Assembly: GCF_003337735.1 (NCBI RefSeq)
Contig: NZ_QPJY01000009.1
Span: 1 to 64,000, forward strand
Source: Thioalbus denitrificans
GTDB taxonomy: Bacteria; Pseudomonadota; Gammaproteobacteria; DSM-26407
Direction: 5' to 3'
Length of the DNA stretch: 64,000 nt
Shown: in pieces, positions 34,681 through 42,061 of the stretch
Position numbering within the stretch: position 1 is the first letter of the stretch
Layout of the letters: each line of letters begins with the position of its first letter
Position numbers and translations under genes: made by a program
Notes under the pieces: model-generated
What the model saw: the letters and a program-made list of their open reading frames with translations, nothing else
What the model was told of the DNA's origin: nothing
Database searches by the model: none

Positions 34681-35370
34681 ATGCCCCGGAAGCCACGGAT
34701 GTATTTACCGGGCGTTCCCTGTCATGTCGTCCAGAGAGGCAACAACAGGGATGCCTGCTTCTTCGCGGAAGAGGACTACCGCTTCTATCTTGAGTGCCTC
34801 GGTTCGGCGGCGAGGCGATACCGGGTTGCCGTGCACGCCTATGTGCTCATGACCAACCATGTGCACATCCTCATGAGTCCGGAGGAAGAGGCGGGCGTGT
34901 CGCGGGTCGTTCAGTCTGTCGGACGCCGCTACGTTCAGTACGTCAACCGCACATACAGGCGTTCGGGCACCCTCTGGGAGGGAAGGCATAAGTCGAGCCT
35001 GGTCCAGGTGGAAGCCTACTTTTTGTCCTGCCAGCGATATATCGAACTGAATCCGGTTCGGGCCGGGATGGTCCGGCATCCGGGTGACTACCGCTGGAGC
35101 AGCTACCATCACAACGCCTTGGGGCATCACGATTCGCTCATCAGACCCCATTTGCTGTACCAGGGCCTGGGCTGTAACAAGGGTACTCGGCACGTTGCCT
35201 ATCGCGAACTCTTCGATATCGAACTGCCGCCTGAGGATATCCACCGCATCCGCAAAGCGGCCACATTTTCGATGCCACTCGGCGACAACCGTTTTCGGGA
35301 GCAGGTTGAGTCGGCGCTCAATCGGCGCATCGGACAGACATACAGGGGTCGCCCCCGCAAGGGAGAATGA
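34681..35370 (+). CDS. REP-associated tyrosine transposase (RAYT, Y1_Tnp family)
   Basis: 229 residues. The HUH-type single-strand transposase core is complete: PRKPRMYLPGVPCHVVQRGN at the start, His60-Val-His62 (TNHVHILM) as the metal-binding HUH motif, and Tyr120 in SCQRYIELNPVRAGMV as the nucleophile. RAYTs cut and join REP palindromes as single-stranded DNA and spread them through a genome. The flanking REP-like boxes, direct on the left and inverted on the right, fit this. The gene looks intact and active. Confidence 0.93.
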   Translation: MPRKPRMYLPGVPCHVVQRGNNRDACFFAEEDYRFYLECLGSAARRYRVAVHAYVLMTNHVHILMSPEEEAGVSRVVQSVGRRYVQYVNRTYRRSGTLWEGRHKSSLVQVEAYFLSCQRYIELNPVRAGMVRHPGDYRWSSYHHNALGHHDSLIRPHLLYQGLGCNKGTRHVAYRELFDIELPPEDIHRIRKAATFSMPLGDNRFREQVESALNRRIGQTYRGRPRKGE

Positions 35371-35373
35371 TTA

Positions 35374-35396
35374 GCATTTGTCACCGACCCCTTTAA
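35374..35396. repeat. REP-like box, inverted
   Basis: GCATTTGTCACCGACCCCTTTAA is the reverse complement of the boxes at 34558-34608, so the RAYT gene lies between inverted REP-like sequences. It starts three bases after the transposase stop. Confidence 0.85.
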
Positions 35397-35408
35397 GAGA
35401 AGGTGCTC

Positions 35409-35936
35409 ATGACGGACTTGCGGCAGCATGCCGGGCCGGTGTTTCCTGTCATCCGCCCGGCGGAGGCGGCGGATTTCGATTCCATTCTCGCCCTGAACGC
35501 CCGCGTGGTGGTGGAGACCAGCCCCATGGACCGGGAGCGGCTGGGGCTGCTGGATGGGATGGCGGACTATCACCGGGTGGCCACCGTGGCGGGGCGGGTG
35601 GCGGGGTTTCTCCTGGCCATGCGGGAGGATGCCCCCTACGAAAACGACAACCACCGCTGGTTCGCCGCGCGCTTGCCCCGCTTTCTCTACGTGGACCGGA
35701 TCGTGGTGGGCGCGGAGTTCGCCGGGCGGGGCATCGGCAGCCGGCTCTACCGGGATCTCTTCGACCATGCCCGCGCCGGCGGTGTGCCCCTCATCGCCTG
35801 TGAGTACAACATCGAGCCCCTGAATGCCGCTTCCCGTGCCTTTCACGACCGGTTCGGGTTCCGGGAGGCGGGCCGACAGCACGTGGCTGACGGCGCCAAG
35901 CTCGTGTCACTGCAGACGGCGGAGGTCGGCCGCTGA
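35409..35936 (+). CDS. GNAT-family N-acetyltransferase
   Basis: 175 residues from ATG 35409 (AGAAGG upstream; a GTG two codons earlier is also possible). The GNAT fold is seen in VIRPAEAADFDSILALNARVV, the beta-bulge strand FLYVDRIVVGAEFAGRGIGSRLY, where RGIG is the acetyl-CoA pyrophosphate-binding Q/RxxGxG/A motif, and LNAASRAFHDRFGFREAG at the end. The substrate is unknown. A 9-bp stem hairpin begins at its stop codon. Confidence 0.9.
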   Translation: MTDLRQHAGPVFPVIRPAEAADFDSILALNARVVVETSPMDRERLGLLDGMADYHRVATVAGRVAGFLLAMREDAPYENDNHRWFAARLPRFLYVDRIVVGAEFAGRGIGSRLYRDLFDHARAGGVPLIACEYNIEPLNAASRAFHDRFGFREAGRQHVADGAKLVSLQTAEVGR

Positions 35937-35969
35937 TGGCGAGGGGGCCGGGGCGGGCCGCCTCGCCAT
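35936..35969 (+). terminator. Hairpin at the end of the GNAT gene
   Basis: ATGGCGAGG (35936-35944) pairs perfectly with CCTCGCCAT (35961-35969), with a GGCC/GGCC-rich inside. No T-run follows, so it is a stem that may pause or protect the transcript rather than a textbook terminator. Confidence 0.5.
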
Positions 35970-36179
35970 CCTCTCCGGGTTGCCCGGAGCGAACCCGTGA
36001 ATGCCACCCCTGGCGGGGGCAGCGGATCGTTGCGACGACGGCGGGCCGACGATCGGTCGCGTGCCTCGCCAGGTTGTTGGCTACACTGAACGGGGTCGGC
36101 GCCCTGTCCGGCTGAACGTCCGGCATTCCGCCGGGATGGCCGCAACGGTGCCCGCCCACGGGCTGAGGGGGGATTCGGC

Positions 36180-36908
36180 TTGACGGTTCAAGGGACAACC
36201 GGGCCCTCCCGGCGCACCCTGGCGAGAACGACCGGACTGCTCTACCTGGTCATCATCGTCTGCGGCATCTCCAGCGAGGTGCTGGTCCGCTCCTTGCTCA
36301 TCGTGGCGGGGGACGCCGCCGCCACCGCCGCCAACATCCAGGCCGCCCCTGGGCTGTTCCGCCTCGGCTTTGCCTTCGATGCCCTCATGCTGCTGTGCGA
36401 CGTGGCTGTCGCCGTGCTTTTCTACGTGCTGCTCAGGCCGGCCGGCAGGACGCTCGCACTGATGGCGGCCGCCTTCCGCCTCACCCAGGCCGCCGTGCTG
36501 GGGCTCAACCTGCTCCACTACCACGCCGCCGTGCTGCTCCTGGAGGGCGCCGCCTACACGGCGGCATTGCCGCCGCTCCAGGGAAATGCCCTGGCGCTTT
36601 TCCTGCTGGATCTCCACAGCCACGGCTACGACCTCGGGCTGATCTTCTTCGGCCTCTCCTGCCTCGCCCTCGGGCGGCTGGTGGTGCGCTCGGGCGATTT
36701 TCCCGTAGCGTTCGGGCACGGGCTTGTGGCGGCGGGCGCGGTCTACCTGGTGGGCAGCTTCTCCCGGTTCCTCTTCCCGGACCTGGCGCCCGCCCTCGCG
36801 CCCCTCTACATCGTGCCCCTGGTGGTGGAGACCGCCTTCGCCCTGTGGCTCGCCATCCGGGGTGTGCGCAGCTGCCCTGCGGGCGCGCCATCGGCGGACC
36901 GGGGGTGA
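36180..36908 (+). CDS. DUF4386 family membrane protein
   Basis: 242 residues with a TTG start after GGGGGG. Six or seven membrane helices are visible, beginning ARTTGLLYLVIIVCGISSEV, with further ones near 60-80, 100-120 (with LLHYHAAVLLL), 140-165, 185-205 and 215-235. The TTGLLYLxII start and the GLIFFGLSCLALGRLVVRSG segment are typical of DUF4386. Function unknown. The 243-base gap before it contains a diverged REP-like box near 36093. Confidence 0.85.
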   Translation: MTVQGTTGPSRRTLARTTGLLYLVIIVCGISSEVLVRSLLIVAGDAAATAANIQAAPGLFRLGFAFDALMLLCDVAVAVLFYVLLRPAGRTLALMAAAFRLTQAAVLGLNLLHYHAAVLLLEGAAYTAALPPLQGNALALFLLDLHSHGYDLGLIFFGLSCLALGRLVVRSGDFPVAFGHGLVAAGAVYLVGSFSRFLFPDLAPALAPLYIVPLVVETAFALWLAIRGVRSCPAGAPSADRG

Positions 36909-36994
36909 GCGCCCTGGAGCGACGGGATGCAGGCACTCCACCGAAGCCGCCGCGGATACGAGCGGATTGCCATTCCCGGAGCGAGGACCCGTCC

Positions 36995-37360
36995 ATGAGC
37001 AAGACCACCGCCACCTACTGGAACACCCTGGACCCGGACGCACGGGAGCGCTGGGCGCCCGTCAGGGGCCTGGAGGGCATGGCCGAGGAGCTGACCCTGA
37101 GCCTCGATCCGGAGACGGGCGAATACACGCGGTTGACCCGTTTTCTGCCGGGGGCGGACACCGCGGCCTTCGGCGGCAAGAGCCATCCCTACCCCGAGGA
37201 GGTGTTCGTCGTCAGCGGGCGCCTCCACGACGCGGCCTTCGATCTGTGGCTGGAAGCGGGCCACTACGCGAGCCGGCCGCCGGGAGAGCCGCACGGGCCG
37301 TTCCGGACCGACACCGGCTGCGTCGTGCTGGAGATCTCCTTCCCGGGCCGCACCGGATGA
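36995..37360 (+). CDS. Cupin-domain protein (anti-ECF sigma ChrR-like cupin)
   Basis: 121 residues from ATG 36995. A single small beta-barrel is expected: YTRLTRFLPGADTAAFGGKSHPYPEEVFVVSGRLHDAAF in pieces, with a late GHYASRPPGEPHGPF turn; this is the cupin pattern with possible metal ligands His and Glu (SHPYPEEVF) and a further His (EPHGPF). Such cupins may bind metal or a small ligand. Its stop overlaps the start of the SnoaL-like gene (ATGA), so the two are probably made together. Confidence 0.8.
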   Translation: MSKTTATYWNTLDPDARERWAPVRGLEGMAEELTLSLDPETGEYTRLTRFLPGADTAAFGGKSHPYPEEVFVVSGRLHDAAFDLWLEAGHYASRPPGEPHGPFRTDTGCVVLEISFPGRTG

Positions 37361-37779
37361 GCGCGGACCTGGAGCGGATGAAGGTGCAGGTTCGCCGCTT
37401 CTACGCGGTGCTGTGGGACGCCCGCGACAAGGCGGCCATCCCCTCGGTGCTGCACGAGGACTGCGCCTTCCGCGGCTCCCTGGGGGACGAGAAGCGGGGC
37501 CACGCCGGGTTCGCCGAGTACGTGGACCGGGTGCACGCGGCGCTGGGCGAGTACCGTTGCAGCATCCGCGACCTGGTGGCGGAGGGCGACCGGGTGTTCG
37601 CCCGGATGCGCTTCGCGGGCATCCACCGCGGCGAGTTCCTGGGCTACCCGCCCACCGGCGAGCGGATCGCCTGGGACGGCTGCGCCCTGTTCACCTTCCG
37701 CGGCGAGCGCATCGCCGAGGTCTGGGTGCTGGGCGACCTGAAGGGCCTCGAGCGCCGGCTCGAGGCCGCCCGGCGCTGA
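37357..37779 (+). CDS. SnoaL/NTF2-like protein
   Basis: 140 residues. The cone-shaped NTF2/SnoaL fold is suggested by VRRFYAVLWDARDKAAIPSVLHEDCAFRGS, then HAGFAEYVDRVHAALGEYRC and the paired strands FARMRFAGIHRGEFLGYPPTG and IAWDGCALFTFRGERIAEVW. Members include polyketide cyclases and many enzymes of unknown role. The ATGA overlap with the cupin gene suggests joint function on a small organic molecule. Confidence 0.85.
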   Translation: MSADLERMKVQVRRFYAVLWDARDKAAIPSVLHEDCAFRGSLGDEKRGHAGFAEYVDRVHAALGEYRCSIRDLVAEGDRVFARMRFAGIHRGEFLGYPPTGERIAWDGCALFTFRGERIAEVWVLGDLKGLERRLEAARR

Positions 37780-37848
37780 GCCCGGCCCGGGCTTGACTTG
37801 CCCCGGCCGCCGCCGGTACGGTTTTTGATACTTTCCATCGGAGCAGAC

Positions 37849-37929
37849 ATGGCCATCCACCGCGCGCAGCGATTTAGCCGCTCCCGGGTTCCTGTTCACA
37901 GGGACGCGGCGGCGTGCGCGCGCAGATAA
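37849..37929 (+). CDS. Putative leader peptide upstream of the PheS-like gene
   Basis: A 26-codon frame, MAIHRAQRFSRSRVPVHRDA ending AACARR, with GGAG six bases before the ATG. Upstream are TTGACT (37793) and TACGGT (37817) as a possible promoter. It contains one Phe codon and many Arg codons. It ends about 35 bases before a strong terminator, which is the layout of a transcription attenuator. The leader also carries the 10-mer CCCGGGTTCC, identical to the left arm of that terminator, so alternative pairing with the right arm is possible. Confidence 0.5.
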   Translation: MAIHRAQRFSRSRVPVHRDAAACARR

Positions 37930-37963
37930 CGGCCAACTGCGCTCTCCTGGCTTTCAGCCTTGC

Positions 37964-38003
37964 AACGCCCCCGGGTTCCGGAACCCGGGGGCGTTTTGCT
38001 TTT
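37964..38003 (+). terminator. Intrinsic terminator / attenuator before the PheS-like gene
   Basis: A perfect 14-bp palindrome (CGCCCCCGGGTTCC with its complement, 37966-37993), extended by AA/TT, followed by TTTTGCTTTT. It lies downstream of the leader frame and 40 bases upstream of the ATG at 38037, so unless it is bypassed it would block the ligase-like gene. Confidence 0.85.
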
Positions 38004-38036
38004 CAGCCATGGCCATTCCGGCTCCAGGAGAGAGAC

Positions 38037-39155
38037 ATGACTTCCTATATCGACCACGCGGCCCTGCTCCGGGCCCTGCGCCTGCGCGACCTGACCGACC
38101 CCCTGCACGGCCCCCACGCCATGCAGCACCTGGTGGCGGACATCCACATCTGCCTCGGCAAGGAGTGGGGCTGTCCGCGCCTCATCCACCGGCACACCCC
38201 CGTGGTGGCGGTGGGCGACAACTACGACCGCCTCGGCTACCCGGCCGGGGCGGCCGCGCGCGACGCGCGCTATACCCGCTATCTCGGCGAGGGCTACATG
38301 CTCCGATCCCACATGTCCGCCCAGATTCCCGGCATCCTGCGAGGCCTGGCGTCGGATCCGCCCGGGGATCTCCTGCTGGTCTGCCCGGGGCTGGTCTACC
38401 GGCGCGACACCATCGATCGCCTGCACGTGGGCGAGCCGCACCAGCTCGATCTCTGGCGCATCGCCCGCCGGACCCGCCTGACCCGGAACCACCTGGCGGA
38501 GATGGTGCGCCTGGCCATGCAGGCGGCGCTGCCCGGCTACCGCTACCGGACACTGGCGGCGAGCCACCCCTACACCACCGACGGGCTCCAGATCGATGCG
38601 GAGGTGGATGGCGCCTGGGTGGAGGTCGGCGAATGCGGTCTGGTGGCCCCGTCCGTGCTCGCCCTCGCCGGCATGGACCCGGAGCGGGTCAGCGGGCTGG
38701 CCATGGGGCTGGGGCTGGACCGCCTGCTCATGGTGCGCAAGGGCATCGACGACATCCGCCTGCTGCGCACGGAGGACCCGCGTGTCGCCCGGCAGATGCA
38801 GGACCTCGCCCCCTACCGCCCGGTCTCGAACCAGCCGGCCATCCGCCGGGATCTCTCGGTGGCGGTGCCGGAGGCGCAGACCGCGGAGGAACTGGGCGAT
38901 CGCGTCCGGGAGGCGATGGACGGCTGCCTGGACCAGCTGGAGAGCCTGGATATCCTGGAGGAGACGGCCTGGGCGGACCTGCCGCCGGCGGCGCGGGAGC
39001 GCATGGGGATGCGGGCCGGACAGAAGAACGTGCTGCTGCGCCTCACCATCCGCCACCCGGTGCGCACGCTCACCTCCAGCGAGGCCAACGGGCTGCGCAA
39101 CCGGGTCTACGCCATCCTGCACGAGGGCGGCAGGATGGAGTGGGCCCCGGGCTGA
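38037..39155 (+). CDS. PheS-like ligase fused to an FDX-ACB domain
   Basis: 372 residues from ATG 38037 (AGGAG upstream). The first 270 residues follow the class II PheS core: GDNYDRLGYPAGAAARDARY, LRSHMSAQIPGIL (PheS RTHTSxxQ), LVYRRDTIDRLHVGEPHQLD (PheS YRRDxxDxxHxxxFHQ), EVGECGLVAPSVLALAG and the motif 3-like GLAMGLGLDRLLMVRKGIDD. The last ~95 residues are an anticodon-binding FDX-ACB domain (RRDLSVAVPEAQTAEEL, RTLTSSEANGLRNRV). This single-chain order resembles mitochondrial PheRS. Altered motif 2 residues suggest a relative, known informally as a PheS-related mystery ligase, rather than the housekeeping enzyme. Confidence 0.85.
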   Translation: MTSYIDHAALLRALRLRDLTDPLHGPHAMQHLVADIHICLGKEWGCPRLIHRHTPVVAVGDNYDRLGYPAGAAARDARYTRYLGEGYMLRSHMSAQIPGILRGLASDPPGDLLLVCPGLVYRRDTIDRLHVGEPHQLDLWRIARRTRLTRNHLAEMVRLAMQAALPGYRYRTLAASHPYTTDGLQIDAEVDGAWVEVGECGLVAPSVLALAGMDPERVSGLAMGLGLDRLLMVRKGIDDIRLLRTEDPRVARQMQDLAPYRPVSNQPAIRRDLSVAVPEAQTAEELGDRVREAMDGCLDQLESLDILEETAWADLPPAARERMGMRAGQKNVLLRLTIRHPVRTLTSSEANGLRNRVYAILHEGGRMEWAPG

Positions 39156-39381
39156 GGCGGCGACGCAGGGCCAATCGCCGCAATCGTCGCTCCGGCCGCT
39201 GCCGGGGGAGCCCGCCGCTTCCCTGGCAGCGGCCGGAGGCGGTTCGCCGGGGGCTCCCGCCCGCCCCGCCGTGTCTTGACCGACTCTTCACGCAACCAGG
39301 CCCGAACCTGTTTACTATCGGCACCGCGCCCCGCAACGGAGGCGCGCGACAGGGACCTTCCGCATGACAAGGAGACGTTGC

Positions 39382-40116
39382 ATGAAACGAACCGTGATCA
39401 CCGCCTGCATGGCGCTGGCGGCCGGCGCCGCCCTGGCCGACGGCAGCCCCCACTGGGGATACACCGGCGACGGGGGGCCGGCCCACTGGGGCGAGCTCGC
39501 TCCCGAGTACGCCGTCTGCGGCTCCGGGAAGAACCAGTCGCCCGTGGACCTCGCCGGCCGCACCGAGGCGGAGCTCGAGCCGATCGCCTTCCATTACCGG
39601 GCCGGGGCCGGAACGATCCTCAACAACGGCCATGCCATCCAGCTGGACCAGGCCGCGGGCAGCGCCATCGCCGTGAACGGCCACGAGTACGCGCTGAAGC
39701 AGTTCCACTTCCACGCCCCCGGCGAGAACCGCATCGACGGCCGCACCTACCCGATGGAGGCCCACCTGGTCCATGCCGATCGGGATGGCAATCTGGCGGT
39801 GATCGCGGTGATGTTCGAGGAGGGCGCCCCGAACTCCGCCCTCGAGCAGGCCTGGGCGGAGTTGCCCGGCCGGGCCGGCGAGAGCCGCACCCTGCCCGCC
39901 GCCGTGGATGTCCGGGCCCTGCTGCCCGCGAGCCGCGACTACTACCGCTACAGCGGCTCCCTCACCACGCCGCCCTGCACCGAGGGGGTCCTGTGGCTGG
40001 TGATGAAGCAGCCGGTGACGGTCTCCAGGGCCCAGGTCGAGGCGTTCGCCCACGTGATGCACCACCCCAACAACCGCCCGCTCCAGGCGCTCAACGCGCG
40101 CGCCGTGCTGCAGTGA
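39382..40116 (+). CDS. Alpha-class carbonic anhydrase, periplasmic
   Basis: 244 residues from ATG 39382 (AAGGAGA upstream). A signal peptide ([15 protein letters not shown]) is followed by the full alpha-CA pattern: [28 protein letters not shown], the zinc ligands His109 and His111 ([10 protein letters not shown]) and His128 (EAHLVH), and the substrate-pocket [16 protein letters not shown]. Cys46 and the later Cys can form the usual disulfide. It interconverts CO2 and bicarbonate in the periplasm, useful for carbon supply in an autotroph or for pH control. Confidence 0.96.
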   Translation: MKRTVITACMALAAGAALADGSPHWGYTGDGGPAHWGELAPEYAVCGSGKNQSPVDLAGRTEAELEPIAFHYRAGAGTILNNGHAIQLDQAAGSAIAVNGHEYALKQFHFHAPGENRIDGRTYPMEAHLVHADRDGNLAVIAVMFEEGAPNSALEQAWAELPGRAGESRTLPAAVDVRALLPASRDYYRYSGSLTTPPCTEGVLWLVMKQPVTVSRAQVEAFAHVMHHPNNRPLQALNARAVLQ

Positions 40117-40264
40117 CCGGGGGGGATGCGCGGGGCGGCGAGGGGCGCAGGGCCGGTCGGGAGCCGGCTTTCCCGCGCGCCGCCCCGGTGATGGGCATGC
40201 CGCAAGGGGCGCCGTTGCCCTATAGTTGAGCGGGAACGATACCCGCCACGGGGGACTGCCGCGT

Positions 40265-41011
40265 ATGGACAGGGTGATGGTCATAACCGGCGCGAGCCGG
40301 GGCATCGGCGCCGCGACCGCGCGGCTTGCCGCCGCCCGCGGCTACGCCGTCTGCCTGAACTACCTGCACAGCGCCGGTGCCGCCACGTCCCTGGCCGGGG
40401 AGATCCGCGCGGCCGGCGGCCGCGCGCTCGCCGTCGCCGCCGACGTTGCGGTGGAGGCGGAGGTGGCCGAGCTGTTCCGGCGGGTGGACGGGGAGCTGGG
40501 CGCCGTCACCGCGCTGGTCAACAACGTCGGGGTGCTGGAGACGCAGATGCGCGTCGACCAGATGGACGCCGCCCGCCTGAACCGGATCTTCGCCACCAAC
40601 ATCACCAGCGCCTTTCTCTGCGCGCGGGAGGCGGTGCGGCGCATGTCGACCCGCCACGGCGGCCGGGGCGGCGCCATCGTCAACGTCTCCTCGGCGGCGT
40701 CGCGGCTCGGCTCGGCGGGCGAGTACGTGGACTACGCCGCCTCCAAGGGGGCCATGGACACCCTCACCCTCGGCCTGTCGCGGGAGGTGGCCGCCGAGGG
40801 CATCCGCGTCAACGCCGTGCGCCCCGCCTTCATCCATACCGACATCCACGCCAGCGGCGGCGAGCCCGGGCGGGTGGAGCGCATCCGGGACTCCATCCCG
40901 ATGGGGCGGGGCGGGGAGCCCGGCGAGGTGGCCAACGCCATCCTGTGGCTGCTCTCGGACGAAGCCTCCTACGCGACCGGGACCTTCATCGAACTCGCGG
41001 GCGGGAAGTGA
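40265..41011 (+). CDS. SDR-family oxidoreductase
   Basis: 248 residues from ATG 40265. All classical short-chain dehydrogenase motifs are present: TGASRGIGAA (cofactor), NNVG near 88, active-site Ser in VNVSSAAS, and YVDYAASKG with the Tyr-xxx-Lys pair near 155-159. The C-terminal ASYATGTFIELAGGK is the common SDR end. The Arg/Ser after the glycine motif favours NADP(H). Substrate unknown; many relatives are annotated as sugar or acyl-carrier ketoreductases. Confidence 0.92.
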   Translation: MDRVMVITGASRGIGAATARLAAARGYAVCLNYLHSAGAATSLAGEIRAAGGRALAVAADVAVEAEVAELFRRVDGELGAVTALVNNVGVLETQMRVDQMDAARLNRIFATNITSAFLCAREAVRRMSTRHGGRGGAIVNVSSAASRLGSAGEYVDYAASKGAMDTLTLGLSREVAAEGIRVNAVRPAFIHTDIHASGGEPGRVERIRDSIPMGRGGEPGEVANAILWLLSDEASYATGTFIELAGGK

Positions 41012-41404
41012 GCGGAGTCAACGGCTTGGGGCGGTGACAGCGGCGGCGCAATACCGCTATGATTGCCTGTGAACCCGGATGTCGCCCGGCATCCGGATTC
41101 CCAGGCCGGCGCAAGGACCCGCAATGCCGCAGATGACAAGGATGCCGTCACCCAGCGTACCCCTGCACGCCGGTCCGCCCGCTGCCACCGGCAACGCCCC
41201 CGCTTCCCCGCGGGCAGGCAGCCGCTCCGCTCCGGGCATCTCTCTCCTCCCGTCGCAGCACCTCCCCGCGCACGCCGGATCCCTGCGGATGGCACGGATC
41301 CGCCCCGCGCCGGCGGCAGGTGACGGGAGCACGCAGGGAGTCCGAGGGCTCAACCGCTCAATGAAATGAATAAGAACATTCCGATACGAGGGGAGGAAAC
41401 AACC
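41012..41404. other. Intergenic gap without a clear gene
   Basis: 393 bases. GGATGTCGCCCGGCATCC at 41077-41094 is a small hairpin just beyond the SDR gene. The middle is GC-rich with no Shine-Dalgarno-supported frame; short frames on both strands lack protein-like character. The last 40 bases (ATGAATAAGAACATTCCGATA) are AT-richer and lead into the lipoprotein gene. Confidence 0.5.
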
Positions 41405-41920
41405 ATGGACATGGGCAAAGGCCATTCATATCTGTCGTTGGGCGGTCTCGTGCTCGTCGCGCTCCTGTTCCTGTCCGGCTGCGCCACGACCCGGAACGTC
41501 TACGTTTTCCCGGATGCTGCCGCGAGCGGGACGGCGACCATCATCAGCAGCTGGACCCGCAACGGCCTGACCGACTGGGAGGGCTACAGCATCGAGTCCA
41601 TTGACGGCAAGTACGTCTCCTACGGGATGAGCGACCGGGACTGGGTCACCATCCCCATCACCGCCGGCGTCCACCAGCTGGTGGTTTTCGGGCAGTTCAA
41701 CCGGACCTTCGGCGGCAGCTGCCCCTGCCAGACCTACGCGGAGCTGACGTTCGAGGCCGAGTCTGGCGTGAACTACAAGCTCCTCGGCGAGGTCAAGGGG
41801 GTGAACATCAACTTCTGGGTCATCGACAAGGAGACGGGGGAGGTGAAATCCGATGTATCCGGCGCCTCCTATGCCCGCTCACCCCAGGACAGCTACGTGC
41901 CGATCTATATCCCCATGTGA
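41405..41920 (+). CDS. Hypothetical lipoprotein
   Basis: 171 residues from ATG 41405, behind GGGGAGGAAA; an in-frame ATG 13 codons upstream has a poorer site. The signal (LSLGGLVLVALLFLSGCATT) has a good lipobox, LSGC. The mature part is mostly strands: ATIISSWTRNGLTDWEGYSI, DRDWVTIPITAGVHQLVV, YAELTFEAESGVNYKLLGEV. This pattern of a small beta-sandwich with a vGkH.i.v...... element recalls DUF-type envelope lipoproteins, but no family is claimed. Confidence 0.78.
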   Translation: MDMGKGHSYLSLGGLVLVALLFLSGCATTRNVYVFPDAAASGTATIISSWTRNGLTDWEGYSIESIDGKYVSYGMSDRDWVTIPITAGVHQLVVFGQFNRTFGGSCPCQTYAELTFEAESGVNYKLLGEVKGVNINFWVIDKETGEVKSDVSGASYARSPQDSYVPIYIPM

Positions 41921-42061
41921 TTGCCCGGCGGCGGACGGCTTTCGGCACCGCCGGGTTGCAATCCCCCCCGGGCCCCGCCCCCCCCCGGCGCCTCCCTGTG
42001 GCCCGCTGCGGCCGGGGATGCTATACCCCTGACAGGGAAGCGGAAATCGGGAGGGAACGAC

